The notes: a model not told the origin generated them from the letters alone. DNA of 19,246 nt from CAZZCP01 sp964653235 (GCA_964653235.1 CAZZCP010000052.1:1-19246), one strand, 5' to 3'; shown: positions 7,204-15,187, counted from the first letter of the stretch. Numbers and translations: made by a program.

Positions 7204-9233
7204 TGTGCACCAGTGTATTTTTTAAGCTTGCTTTGGGCTTTTTTGTAATAATCCCCAGAGGGTAGATCGGTTTCAATAATTTTTTTCCAAATTGAAATTG
7301 CCGGTTTAATTTCTCCACGATCTTCTTCTAGAATACTCTCGGTATAGATTTTTTTCATTTCAATCCGAAGTTCATCGACCATTTTATTATAAAGGTTTTT
7401 CGCTTCTTGAACAGAGGGATCTAAAGCAAGCAGTTTATCCAAAGACTTTTGTGCATCTTTGTACTGCTTTGATTCATAAGAAGATTTTGCTTTTGAAAGA
7501 AGGTCACTGGTTTTAGACGCAAGTTCTGATTGAAGCTCTTTAATTCGGGCGTTCGATTTGGCTCTAAGATTATCTGGATCAGGAAAACTGGAGTTTGCGT
7601 GTCTTCGGTAAGCATCGATAGAGTCTAAAATATTGCCTTTTTGATCAATCGATTTTGCAGTATTGTAAAGTGCTACCCCTCTTGCTACTTGCGCTTGTTG
7701 AGCTCTTCTGGCGTTGGCTGTTGCTAATTTTCTCTGTTGCTCGGCTTCAATACGTGCATAGATTCTCTGAAATACTGGATTTTCAGGGTCAAGTCGAACC
7801 AATTCAGCCAAACATTGATCGGCTTGGGCCTTGGTGGTTCCAGGTACAGCTCGGCGATCACATTCTTCGGCAATTTGGTTGATTCTTCTTTTTAAAGCCT
7901 CTTGTTCAGCCTGTTTTTTTTCAATGGCTTGTCGTTGACGATTGATATCCAATGCCTGCTTAGATCTCATTTCTATTTCTTTGGAGCTCACTTGCTGAAT
8001 AGGGTCTTTGTACTCAGGGAGAACTCGGTGGATGCGATCTACTTCTTTTAAAGCAAGTTCATAGTCTCCGCCAAGATAAAAATTTCTTGCATTGTTCATG
8101 CTGTTTTGAACAATATTTTGCTCTCTAGGATTCAGCATTTCAAAAGGAGTTTTCTCTTTTTCTTTTTCTTTAGAAGCGACCATTTTTTCTTCTTTTGGAG
8201 CTTCTTTCTTTTGGCTTTTGTAATAAGCAGCTCCACCGAGTAAGATAATTGCAAAGTAGATTACAGCCTTGTTTGATTTCTTCTTCTTAGGCTCAGGTTG
8301 GTAGAGCCTTACTGCCGAAGGATTGCCAACTTGACCTCTAGCTCGATGAGCTAAAGGGTTCATGGGGTCTTGTTGATAAAAAGGATCCATTGCGGAATTC
8401 GCTCTTAGTACAGGGGCTTTAAACTGGTCTATATTACCCCATCGACTTTCATAATTCGGATCTCGCAACTCAAAATAAATAAGTGTGCTACCAACTTGAA
8501 TGACATCACCACTTTGCAGAGGAGCAATTTTACTAGGGTTAACTTTTCTGCCATTTAAAAAAGTACCATTGGAGCTGCCCAAGTCTTTTAAAAGATAGTC
8601 GTCTGCATCTTTAACAATTTGAAAATGTTGCCGACTTGCTTTTTCATCTTTTAAGAAGAGTTCACTTTTTTCTCCTCTACCGGCAATCCACGCTGTACCT
8701 TCGAGTTTTAAGAGTTCTTCACTGCGATCTTTTAATAAAATACGAACATAGGGTAGCCTTTGAATTTGCCCTACAGAAGTTGCTTCATTTTCATCAAATT
8801 CATCCTCTGCAGGACTATCCATTTCAACAAGGGCTTCTTCTTCGATTTGTACCTCTGGTTCTTCTGAACTTTCTTCAGACAGCTCATATTCATTCTCATT
8901 TTTTTCTTCTTCTTGAAACTCAAACTCAGGCTCAATTTCTTCTTCACGAATGAAAAAATCAAAATTATAAGGAGGTGTAGAGAAATTCATATCATGTGTA
9001 AGCTCTAAGTAATTGGTTTGCCCATCTTCAGTTTCTAGAAAAGAGTATTTTGAAAGCAATTCAATGACCCAGCACTGGCCTTTGTAAATTAGCTTAAAGT
9101 GCTGGCGAGAGAACTTTGAGTCTTTAAGCTGAACTTCAGAATCTTTGCTTCGTCCAAAGAGGTATTCTTTGGATTGATCAAGTTCAATCTCTTTTAATAA
9201 TTTTGCGTGGTGGTAAACTTTTAATATTTCCAT
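7200..9233 (-). CDS. Membrane protein with two FHA domains and TPR-like C-terminus
   Basis: This 677-residue protein starts at an ATG overlapping the preceding TGA (TGATG). FHA1 (about 1-95) has G27-R28 and S42-R-Q-H45 but lacks the distal SNG and NG motifs, so it may bind ligand differently or not at all. A very acidic linker covers about 97-150. FHA2 (about 160-257) is canonical: G185-R186, S200-R-Q-H203, S221-N-G223 and N227-G228, the phospho-threonine-binding set. A short hydrophobic stretch at about 323-338, preceded by KKKKS, is the likely membrane anchor and places the FHA domains in the cytoplasm. The rest is predicted helical with TPR-like pairs, including YESKQYKDAQKSLDKLLALDP, and should be periplasmic. 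It is fifth in the tadC operon. A scaffold role reading phosphorylated partners is inferred. Confidence 0.85.
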   Translation of the reverse strand: MEILKVYHHAKLLKEIELDQSKEYLFGRSKDSEVQLKDSKFSRQHFKLIYKGQCWVIELLSKYSFLETEDGQTNYLELTHDMNFSTPPYNFDFFIREEEIEPEFEFQEEEKNENEYELSEESSEEPEVQIEEEALVEMDSPAEDEFDENEATSVGQIQRLPYVRILLKDRSEELLKLEGTAWIAGRGEKSELFLKDEKASRQHFQIVKDADDYLLKDLGSSNGTFLNGRKVNPSKIAPLQSGDVIQVGSTLIYFELRDPNYESRWGNIDQFKAPVLRANSAMDPFYQQDPMNPLAHRARGQVGNPSAVRLYQPEPKKKKSNKAVIYFAIILLGGAAYYKSQKKEAPKEEKMVASKEKEKEKTPFEMLNPREQNIVQNSMNNARNFYLGGDYELALKEVDRIHRVLPEYKDPIQQVSSKEIEMRSKQALDINRQRQAIEKKQAEQEALKRRINQIAEECDRRAVPGTTKAQADQCLAELVRLDPENPVFQRIYARIEAEQQRKLATANARRAQQAQVARGVALYNTAKSIDQKGNILDSIDAYRRHANSSFPDPDNLRAKSNARIKELQSELASKTSDLLSKAKSSYESKQYKDAQKSLDKLLALDPSVQEAKNLYNKMVDELRIEMKKIYTESILEEDRGEIKPAISIWKKIIETDLPSGDYYKKAQSKLKKYTGAQ

Positions 9234-10150
9234 CAATAAGCACCTTCTAAAAGTATATCACATTCATTGGCTCTTGCCTTTGCCTCTCTAAAGGTCGGGT
9301 TGGTCGGGTCTTTTAACAAGACCATAACATTTTGAAATGCCGCTCGAGCTTGCCGGTACTGACCCTTTTCCATTGACTGTTTGCCTTCATACATTGAAAA
9401 CTGTACAGCTTCGCCCAATTTACGTAATGATACCGTCAGATATTTTGCTGCCAGAACATGTTTTGGATAAAGGGCTAGAGCAGCTTGAAAAGAAGAAATG
9501 GCTCTAGGATAGTTGCCTTCGCGGTAGTCACGAAAACCTTTTAAATAAGCCGATTGCGCATCTTGATATTGTTTGGTATTTTTGCCTGCGACTTGCTGTT
9601 CTTGAATCAAATCTTGGATTCTTTTTTCTGAGTCTATAATTTCTTGTGAGATGACTTCTTCATCGCGAAAAACTTCTTCTTCCTCTTCTTCAAGCACATT
9701 CGATTCGTTCGATAACAAAAAGCCAAAGAGAAGCAATATTCCCAAGACCAAATAAAAGAAAGTCTTATTTTTTTTGGCTTTTGGGGTATCAGGAAATGCC
9801 CCATAGACATCATCACTTGGAGCTTGAAATTCTTGCCTTGCTTCTTGAACTTCAATTTGAGTTAATCCGATTTGAATTACCGATCCAAATGAGACAAAGG
9901 CTTGATTCACTTCTTGTCCATTGAGTAAGAGTTTGTTTGAGGTACTTAAATTTTGTACAATCAAGCCATTGTTGTTGTACTCTAGCAATGCATGATTTCT
10001 CGATACTTTAGGATCAGTGAGCACAATATCGCAATCTTCGCTGCGGCCAATAAAAACCCTTGATGAAAGCATTTGATACTTTGCACCTCTGTCGACACCT
10101 TTGGTGACCTTGAGAACAATATCTAAGCCTTGTAAGGGATTTAGAGGCAA
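9233..10150 (-). CDS. FHA-domain membrane protein with TPR-like periplasmic region
   Basis: This 305-residue protein has an FHA domain at about 10-105 with G35-R36, S50-R-N-H53 and N77-G78; the usual SNG is SNK here (71-73). A single membrane helix spans about 131-147, preceded by KAKKNK, so the FHA domain should be cytoplasmic. A run of six Glu (154-159) and a helical, TPR-like region follow: YREGNYPRAISSFQAALALYP is a typical TPR and MEKGQYRQARAAFQNV another. The TTG start at 10150 is fixed by an in-frame TGA four codons upstream and backed by a very strong ribosome binding site inside the previous gene. The layout matches the next gene minus one FHA domain, suggesting paralogues. The three FHA genes sit together downstream of tadC. 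Confidence 0.85.
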   Translation of the reverse strand: MPLNPLQGLDIVLKVTKGVDRGAKYQMLSSRVFIGRSEDCDIVLTDPKVSRNHALLEYNNNGLIVQNLSTSNKLLLNGQEVNQAFVSFGSVIQIGLTQIEVQEARQEFQAPSDDVYGAFPDTPKAKKNKTFFYLVLGILLLFGFLLSNESNVLEEEEEEVFRDEEVISQEIIDSEKRIQDLIQEQQVAGKNTKQYQDAQSAYLKGFRDYREGNYPRAISSFQAALALYPKHVLAAKYLTVSLRKLGEAVQFSMYEGKQSMEKGQYRQARAAFQNVMVLLKDPTNPTFREAKARANECDILLEGAY

Positions 10151-10152
10151 TG

Positions 10153-11808
10153 CTATAGATCACCTCCTTCACTCTGAAGAATGAAAATAAAAAACTCAGG
10201 ACCCTCTGAGCTAGAGATAGCTTGAGCAGAGATATCATAATTGATACCAGAAAGTGGAATTTGATCTTGAGCTATCATTTGTGGGCTCTCTTTGCATCTT
10301 TGAATTAAATCTTGAAAATTAAGAATCATTGAATTGTCGTTTAATGCCTCAAGATCTTGGTTTCTAAGGCCTGCCGAAGAAAAACCAAAATTTTCAAAAG
10401 CAGAGTTGCAATCGACAATGATATTATTTGCATTTATAGCAATGGCCGGAAGACCAATCATCTGAACCAAATTCATTGCTTCAGAGTTTCTATCAACATA
10501 GTTACCACCGCCGCCACTTTCGCTATTGTCTGAACCCATTCGACTTAGTATACTGTTGATATTCAAGATCAAGGGTTTAATGGGTTCAAATTCAAATCGA
10601 TTCTTAAGTGTGTAAGTATTGTCTTTTAATGCTTTATCAACTTGAGCATTCAATTGTTTCACCGGCTTTTCAATCAAGCGATAGAGTAAGAAATAAAGAA
10701 TGTAGCCAACGAGAAGAGCGATGCCAAGAGTTTGAACAAATAGGCTAACAGTTTGACCATCATCAATAGCAAGCTCTGCCATGTCATAAATCACTATTGA
10801 GTATGCTCCGATTGCAGTTTTACCAGCATCTTGATCATAAACTCGAATGGGTACGCTCGCACCAATTTCATTATCATTAAGATTTTCAACATGTTCGTCT
10901 TCATACTTTTTTGCAATCGAAACAAAGGGATGTTTACTGTAGCTCCCGACTCTTGTTCTTGGGGCTATGATAGATCCATCTTTTGCTGAGACTATCATTG
11001 CTGCCTTGACTCCCTTTTCGCGTAGAGCATTCTTAACACTCACTGCAGTCAATTGATTGGCCTGTACAGCCCCTTTATTGAGTGCTTTTATACTACGGGC
11101 AATGGTGATGGCGCGTCTTTGGCTTTCATTTTCAATGCTCGATTTGGTCAAAGCAATCATTGGTACAACGGATAGTGCAGTCACAACAAAAATATAGATC
11201 ATTACAAATGTTCCCAGCACCCAGCGCATGTCTGTAGTTTCAGCAAATTTATAAATAAGCGGCATGACTGTGCTTTCTACATAGAGGTCTACAGAGTCGG
11301 TAAAAGTTTGTGGAGCAGCTACTCTTTGTTGTTGTCCACTGGCTGAGGCTTGCCCGTAAGGATTGTCTTGTGCATAGGCTCCGCCTTGTTCTTGTGGATA
11401 ATTGCCAGCATCTTGATACATATTGGGGGCTGCTGAACCCTCTTGCCATTGTACTTGTTGCCCCCCGCCTTGCGGGCCAGCAGAATAAGCTGGGCCAGAA
11501 GCATAACCCTGACTTGGCATGACTGCATATTCAACTTGTATGAGTACATCATGAAGAGAAATTTTATCACCATTTTTCAGAACTGCCGTCTTAACTTGCA
11601 TGCCGTTAACAAAGCTTCCATTGCTAGAATTGAGATCAGTAATGATCAACTGACCATTTTGGACTTGTAATTTGCAATGAGTCTTAGATACCCCGGGGGT
11701 TTTTAACTGTACATCCACTGTTGAAGCTCTACCTAAAACAGTTTGCCCCTCTCTAAGAGGTATAATATCGCCTTCACGAACTCCAGATAATACTCTAATC
11801 GACCACAT
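10153..11808 (-). CDS. FHA-sensor-PAS membrane protein without output domain
   Basis: This 551-residue protein has an N-terminal FHA domain (about 1-95) with G26-R27, S41-K-T-H44, S62-N-G64 and N68-G69. The Arg of the SRxH motif is Lys here. A low-complexity Gln/Gly/Ala/Pro linker covers about 98-166. Membrane helix 1 (about 196-220) and helix 2 (about 354-376) flank a periplasmic region of about 130 residues with a Cache-like or PAS-like look (AMIVSAKDGSIIAP). A HAMP-like segment follows helix 2 (RLIEKPVKQLNAQVDKAL), then a PAS-like domain from about 445 (GLPAIAINANNIIVDCNSAF). There is no kinase, cyclase or methyl-accepting region, so it may relay signals by protein contact. The ATG at 11808 is preceded by AAGGAG at nine bases and overlaps the DUF192 gene by 14 bases. 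Confidence 0.85.
   Translation of the reverse strand: MWSIRVLSGVREGDIIPLREGQTVLGRASTVDVQLKTPGVSKTHCKLQVQNGQLIITDLNSSNGSFVNGMQVKTAVLKNGDKISLHDVLIQVEYAVMPSQGYASGPAYSAGPQGGGQQVQWQEGSAAPNMYQDAGNYPQEQGGAYAQDNPYGQASASGQQQRVAAPQTFTDSVDLYVESTVMPLIYKFAETTDMRWVLGTFVMIYIFVVTALSVVPMIALTKSSIENESQRRAITIARSIKALNKGAVQANQLTAVSVKNALREKGVKAAMIVSAKDGSIIAPRTRVGSYSKHPFVSIAKKYEDEHVENLNDNEIGASVPIRVYDQDAGKTAIGAYSIVIYDMAELAIDDGQTVSLFVQTLGIALLVGYILYFLLYRLIEKPVKQLNAQVDKALKDNTYTLKNRFEFEPIKPLILNINSILSRMGSDNSESGGGGNYVDRNSEAMNLVQMIGLPAIAINANNIIVDCNSAFENFGFSSAGLRNQDLEALNDNSMILNFQDLIQRCKESPQMIAQDQIPLSGINYDISAQAISSSEGPEFFIFILQSEGGDL
10158..10169 (-). promoter_or_regulatory. Strong Shine-Dalgarno for the TTG-initiated FHA-TPR gene
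   Basis: On the minus strand the 12 bases read AAGGAGGTGATC, the complement of the usual 16S rRNA 3' end, inside the last codons (Gly-Gly-Asp-Leu) of the upstream FHA-sensor gene. The core GGAGG ends 12 bases before the TTG at 10150, slightly longer than ideal. The strong pairing may compensate for the weak start codon. An in-frame TGA between the site and the TTG excludes an earlier conventional start. Confidence 0.7.
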
Positions 11809-12139
11809 CGAGTTGATCTCCTTGTTCAATATTCAATTCATTCAAAGTATGAGCTGGTAGCTCTATAACTGATTTTGCACCCCAAACAATTGGAGATAGT
11901 CTCCACGGTTGAAATACAAAACAAACTCTTTTCACTTGCATTTGTTTGTTCAAAAAAATTACATCAATAGGAAATTTCATAAAACAGCTATGTATAGAGT
12001 TGCCAGGATTTAACCAAATGCCATGACCCTTTTCGAGTTGATCGCGCCCGAGTAGACCTTTCATTCGCGCAAACATCGAAGTTGCATGTTCAATGTGATC
12101 GGCCAGTTGAATTTTTTTGCTTTGATTGATGAGTTTCAT
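11795..12139 (-). CDS. DUF192 family protein
   Basis: This 114-residue protein matches the DUF192 (COG1430) pattern across its length: MKGLLGRDQLEKGHGIWL, then SIHSCFMKFPIDVIFLNKQMQVKRV, and KSVIELPAHTLNELNIEQGDQLDV at the end. The family forms a small beta-rich fold and its function is unknown; many members carry a signal peptide, which this one lacks, so it is predicted cytoplasmic. The ATG overlaps the tadC stop as TAATG, and the 3' end overlaps the FHA-sensor gene by 14 bases. Such tight packing between a Tad platform gene and an FHA gene argues for co-expression and possibly a functional link. Confidence 0.9.
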   Translation of the reverse strand: MKLINQSKKIQLADHIEHATSMFARMKGLLGRDQLEKGHGIWLNPGNSIHSCFMKFPIDVIFLNKQMQVKRVCFVFQPWRLSPIVWGAKSVIELPAHTLNELNIEQGDQLDVVD

Positions 12140-13038
12140 TATTTCATCCCCAAAAACTGTAGGATGACCGGACCAAATATCATGACCATAATTGCCGGCA
12201 TAATAAAAATCATCATTGGCAACAACATGAGCTGCGAGGCACGGGCGCCCGCTTTCTCTGCTCTTGCAAATCTTTCAACTCTCATCTGCACGGATTGTTG
12301 CTTCAGAACTTCACCAATATCTGCACCCGTGTCTGCCGAATCGACCAAAACGGCAACAAAGCTAGTGATTTCGCTCATGTCGAGTCTCTCAGACATATCT
12401 CGCAGAGCCTCTCTTCTTGACCTTCCCAAGTTGATATCTTGAAGGACTTGTGCAAACTCATCGGCAAGCACAGATTTTTCTGCTTTGTCGACCAAAATTT
12501 TAATTGCACCGGTAAAATCAACGCCAACTATGGTACAAAGTGCAATCAAATCGACAAAGAAGGGTAGGTCGACGCGCACAGAATCTTGGCGTTGTTTCTT
12601 TTGCTGGTCGCAATAGATATGGGGAAAGTAAGCTCCCACCGCACCCAATAAAAGAATAAAAACTTCAGAAAATCCCAATTCAAGGGCAAAGTTCATGATA
12701 ATCAGAAACAGTGGCAGAAAGATTCCCCATAAAACTTGTAGGGCGATAAATTCGTCAACGTTCAATTCTTTAGCCAATCCGGCGGTTTTGATTTTTTCAT
12801 CCACTTTTTTTCGATATTCTTTATTTTTAAACCTCATAGCGAGGTTCATTGAAAACCGATGGGCAAGAGGGCGTGACATTTCGATGAGATTATTTTTTGA
12901 TTTTTCGGGTTCTCCCTCATTGGCCCAAGACAGAGCTGCTTGTTGGTCACTTTCGCCCAACAAAGTCGATACAAACAAGTAAACAGCTACACCGAGAAGA
13001 AATAATCCTATGAGTAAAAGCAATTCTGAACTTCCCAA
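12139..13038 (-). CDS. tadC: TadC-type inner-membrane platform protein (type II secretion F family)
   Basis: This 299-residue protein has an N-terminal membrane helix (about 4-27), a hydrophobic pair at about 100-142, a cytoplasmic T2SSF domain (VDLPFFVDLIALCTIVGVDF through SFVAVLVDSADTGADIGEVL) and a C-terminal hydrophobic stretch of about 28 residues. The DLPFFVDLIALC-x-x-VG and ADTGADIGEVL-x-QQ-x-x-x-R patterns are typical of TadB/TadC platform proteins of Flp/Tad pili. The QA-x-x-MR style ending (QQSVQMRVERFARAEKAGARA) favours TadC. The start is TTG at 13038, with a GGGG-rich site five or six bases upstream. It is the first gene of its operon, 28 bases from the divergent maf gene, so tadA and tadB must lie elsewhere. 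It would work in the inner membrane with the TadA ATPase. Confidence 0.88.
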   Translation of the reverse strand: MGSSELLLLIGLFLLGVAVYLFVSTLLGESDQQAALSWANEGEPEKSKNNLIEMSRPLAHRFSMNLAMRFKNKEYRKKVDEKIKTAGLAKELNVDEFIALQVLWGIFLPLFLIIMNFALELGFSEVFILLLGAVGAYFPHIYCDQQKKQRQDSVRVDLPFFVDLIALCTIVGVDFTGAIKILVDKAEKSVLADEFAQVLQDINLGRSRREALRDMSERLDMSEITSFVAVLVDSADTGADIGEVLKQQSVQMRVERFARAEKAGARASQLMLLPMMIFIMPAIMVMIFGPVILQFLGMK

Positions 13039-13066
13039 ACTGACCCCTTTTTGTTAGGTGTTGCTT

Positions 13067-13671
13067 ATGCACCACCTCATACTGGCTTCCAAGTCTCCAC
13101 GTCGCCGCAAAATCCTCACAGAGGGAGGATTTCAATTTGAGACTATATCTGTCTATATATCGGAAACTCTTAAGGAAAATTTGAGCCTAGACGNNNNNNN
13201 NNNGCCGAGCTATCTGGTCGCAAGGCGAGGGCTTTTTGGGAGCAAAACCCAGAGAAACTACAAGATCGAACTGTGATTCTTGCTGGCGATACTTTAGTCG
13301 TGTTAGGTGAAGAAATTCTAGGTAAACCAAAAGACGAGAAAGAGGCCTTTTCTTTCTTGAAAAAAATGTCGGGGCGGAGTCATTTGGTCAAGACAGGGAT
13401 TGCGCTCTTGGAGTATCCAAGCGAAAAACTGGTCACTGATGTGGTTACGACTGAAGTCTGGTTTCATGATTTAAGTGATGAACAAATTCAATCTTACATT
13501 TCAACGGGAGAAGCTTTTGATAAAGCGGGAGCTTACGGAATTCAAGGAGAAGCAAAGGCTTTTGTGAAAGAAGTCAAAGGTTCTGTTGATTCAGTGATTG
13601 GCTTGCCACTCGATCGAGTGATTGAACTATTGAAAGAGAATAACTGGAATGTCGCTCGAGCAAAATTATAA
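13067..13671 (+). CDS. maf: Maf family nucleotide pyrophosphatase, interrupted by an assembly gap
   Basis: The N-terminal part (HHLILASKSPRRRKILTEGG) carries the Maf signature S-x-SPRR. After a ten-N gap the frame resumes with AELSGRKARAFWEQNP and then ILAGDTLVVL, GKPKDEKEAFSFLKKMSGR and KAGAYGIQGEA, all typical Maf motifs. Maf proteins hydrolyse modified or canonical nucleoside triphosphates and are associated with septum-formation control. The two halves are not in the same frame across ten bases, so the gap length is wrong rather than the gene being broken. I chose ATG 13067, with AGGTG six bases upstream, over the GTG at 13058. It is the first gene of maf-yggS-proC-divIVA and overlaps yggS by 23 bases. 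Confidence 0.88.
13194..13203. other. Assembly gap (10 N) inside maf
   Basis: Ten consecutive N. The maf reading frame before the gap and the one after it differ modulo three if the gap is taken as ten bases, so the number is a scaffold placeholder. Confidence 0.98.
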
Positions 13672-14302
13672 AAAAATTCAATCAGAAATAAAAGCTTTAG
13701 GTGGTAAAGACTGGCTAGCAGTTTCAAAAAAACATGCGAGTGAAAAAATAAGAAAGATCTACTCCTTGGGCCATCGTAAATTTGGTGAAAACTATGTGCA
13801 AGAGCTTTTAGAAAAAGTAGATGATTTAAAAGATCTTGAAATTGAGTGGCATTACATTGGTGGTTTGCAAACCAACAAAGTAGGTAAAATAGTTGGTAAA
13901 GTCGAATTGATTCACTCTGTAGATCGCGAAAAACTCCTCAATGCCATCGACCGAGTGGCAGGTGAGAAAGGCTTAAGTCAAAAAATTTTACTGCAACTCA
14001 GTTTTAGCCAAAAAGAGGGACGCTGGGGGGCGGGGCAAGATGAAATTCTTTCTTTAGCCAAAGCTGCCAAAGACAAAAAGCATGTAAAAGTCTGTGGATT
14101 GATGTGCATTCCGCCGCAGGAAGGCGATACAAGAGATTACTTTATAGCTTGCCGTGAGCAATTTGAATGCCTTAAGACTTTGTTTTCTAAGGACTATCGG
14201 GTTTTATCGATGGGAATGAGCGCAGATTATCAGTTGGCCATTGAAGAAGGCTCGACACTGCCGCGGATTGGTTCTACATTATTTGGTCCCAGAGCCTCTT
14301 AG
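13649..14302 (+). CDS. yggS: YggS/PROSC family PLP homeostasis protein
   Basis: This 217-residue protein has the PLP-binding lysine in LAVSKK (K27), then FGENYVQELLEK, EWHYIGGLQTNK, LIHSVDREKL, CGLMCIPP, and the phosphate-binding end LSMGMSADYQLAIEEGSTL with RIGSTLFGPR. These are the standard features of the family, a single-domain fold type III PLP-binding protein that buffers pyridoxal phosphate and has no known enzymatic activity. Its length is close to the usual 230 residues. The ATG lies within the maf 3' end (23-base overlap). It stands directly before proC, the common arrangement in many bacteria. Confidence 0.95.
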   Translation: MSLEQNYKKIQSEIKALGGKDWLAVSKKHASEKIRKIYSLGHRKFGENYVQELLEKVDDLKDLEIEWHYIGGLQTNKVGKIVGKVELIHSVDREKLLNAIDRVAGEKGLSQKILLQLSFSQKEGRWGAGQDEILSLAKAAKDKKHVKVCGLMCIPPQEGDTRDYFIACREQFECLKTLFSKDYRVLSMGMSADYQLAIEEGSTLPRIGSTLFGPRAS

Positions 14303-14310
14303 GAGTCAGT

Positions 14311-15156
14311 ATGCAAATACAAAGACATAGAATCGCCTTTTTAGGAACCGGAAATCTAGCAAGTGCCATCATAAGAGCGCTTCTTGAGAATTCTTCGCTT
14401 CGAGAAGAGAAGATCTACATTGCCAATCGAAGCACTGAAAAAATGGAAAAAATTAAAGCTGAATTTCCGATGATTCATCTCTGTGCATCGAATGATGAGG
14501 CGATTGAGAAAAGCCAAATCGTAGTTTTGGGAATGAAACCACAAGATCTTCCGCAAGCCTTAGAAGATCTTAGACATGCCTTTTCTGAAGAGCATATTCT
14601 GGTTAGTTTGGCGGCAGGTATTGATATAGAGTACATTCGTGAACTTGTGCCACAAATAAAACAAGTGGTGCGAGTGATGCCCAATACTCCAATTCGTATT
14701 CGCAAAGCAGTGATCGGTTACAGTATTTATCCTGAAGAAAGCGAGCCTCTTGATGAATTGGTGTATGAATTAATGAGTCCTTTAGGACTTGCGATTCGAG
14801 TTGAAGAGGGAGATGAGCTAAATGCTCTGACAGTTGCTTGCGGTAGTGGTCCCGGTTTTATATTTGAATTTATGCAAATATGGCAAGATTGGTTGGTGTC
14901 TTATGGCTATGACCAAGAAATTGCCAAACGAATGACTCTAGAAACTTTTTCGGGAACTAGCAAATTGGCCGAACAGCAAAGTCAGATGTCCTTAGTCGAT
15001 TTGCAAAATCAAGTGGTATCTCGTAATGGTGTTACACACGCAGGTCTGATGCAGATGAGAGAGCAAGAGATTAGCAATTTGCTCTTCTCTTCTTTTGAAA
15101 GAGCCTTTGCTAGAAATCGTGAACTTCAATCTGAGGCCAAGAAGAAGAATCGCTAG
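14311..15156 (+). CDS. proC: Pyrroline-5-carboxylate reductase
   Basis: This 281-residue enzyme would catalyse the last step of proline synthesis, NAD(P)H-dependent reduction of pyrroline-5-carboxylate. It has the Rossmann motif FLGTGNLASAIIRALLE near the N-terminus, VVLGMKPQDL, SLAAGIDIEYI, VRVMPNTP, and the C-terminal signature region GSGPGFIFEFMQIWQDW then FSGTSKLAEQQ. The last substrate-loop motif, normally VTSPGGTT-x-x-GL, reads VVSRNGVTHAGL, an unusual variant. AGGAG lies five bases before the ATG; eight bases separate it from yggS. The divIVA gene follows after 88 bases. Confidence 0.93.
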   Translation: MQIQRHRIAFLGTGNLASAIIRALLENSSLREEKIYIANRSTEKMEKIKAEFPMIHLCASNDEAIEKSQIVVLGMKPQDLPQALEDLRHAFSEEHILVSLAAGIDIEYIRELVPQIKQVVRVMPNTPIRIRKAVIGYSIYPEESEPLDELVYELMSPLGLAIRVEEGDELNALTVACGSGPGFIFEFMQIWQDWLVSYGYDQEIAKRMTLETFSGTSKLAEQQSQMSLVDLQNQVVSRNGVTHAGLMQMREQEISNLLFSSFERAFARNRELQSEAKKKNR

Positions 15157-15187
15157 CCATACCAAAGTCTAGCTCGCATCGGTAATC

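Noticed and set aside
7655..7882. Open + strand frame of 75 codons opposite the double-FHA gene
   Set aside because: It lies entirely inside a well-supported gene on the other strand, has no ribosome binding site and shows no family features.
8636..8953. 105-codon + strand frame opposite the FHA1-FHA2 linker
   Set aside because: It is the complement of the acidic linker; its Leu/His/Phe-rich product reflects Glu/Lys codons read backwards.
13058..13276. Maf read as two separate genes or as a pseudogene
   Set aside because: The motifs on both sides of the N run are complete and contiguous in family order; the frame break comes from the placeholder gap.
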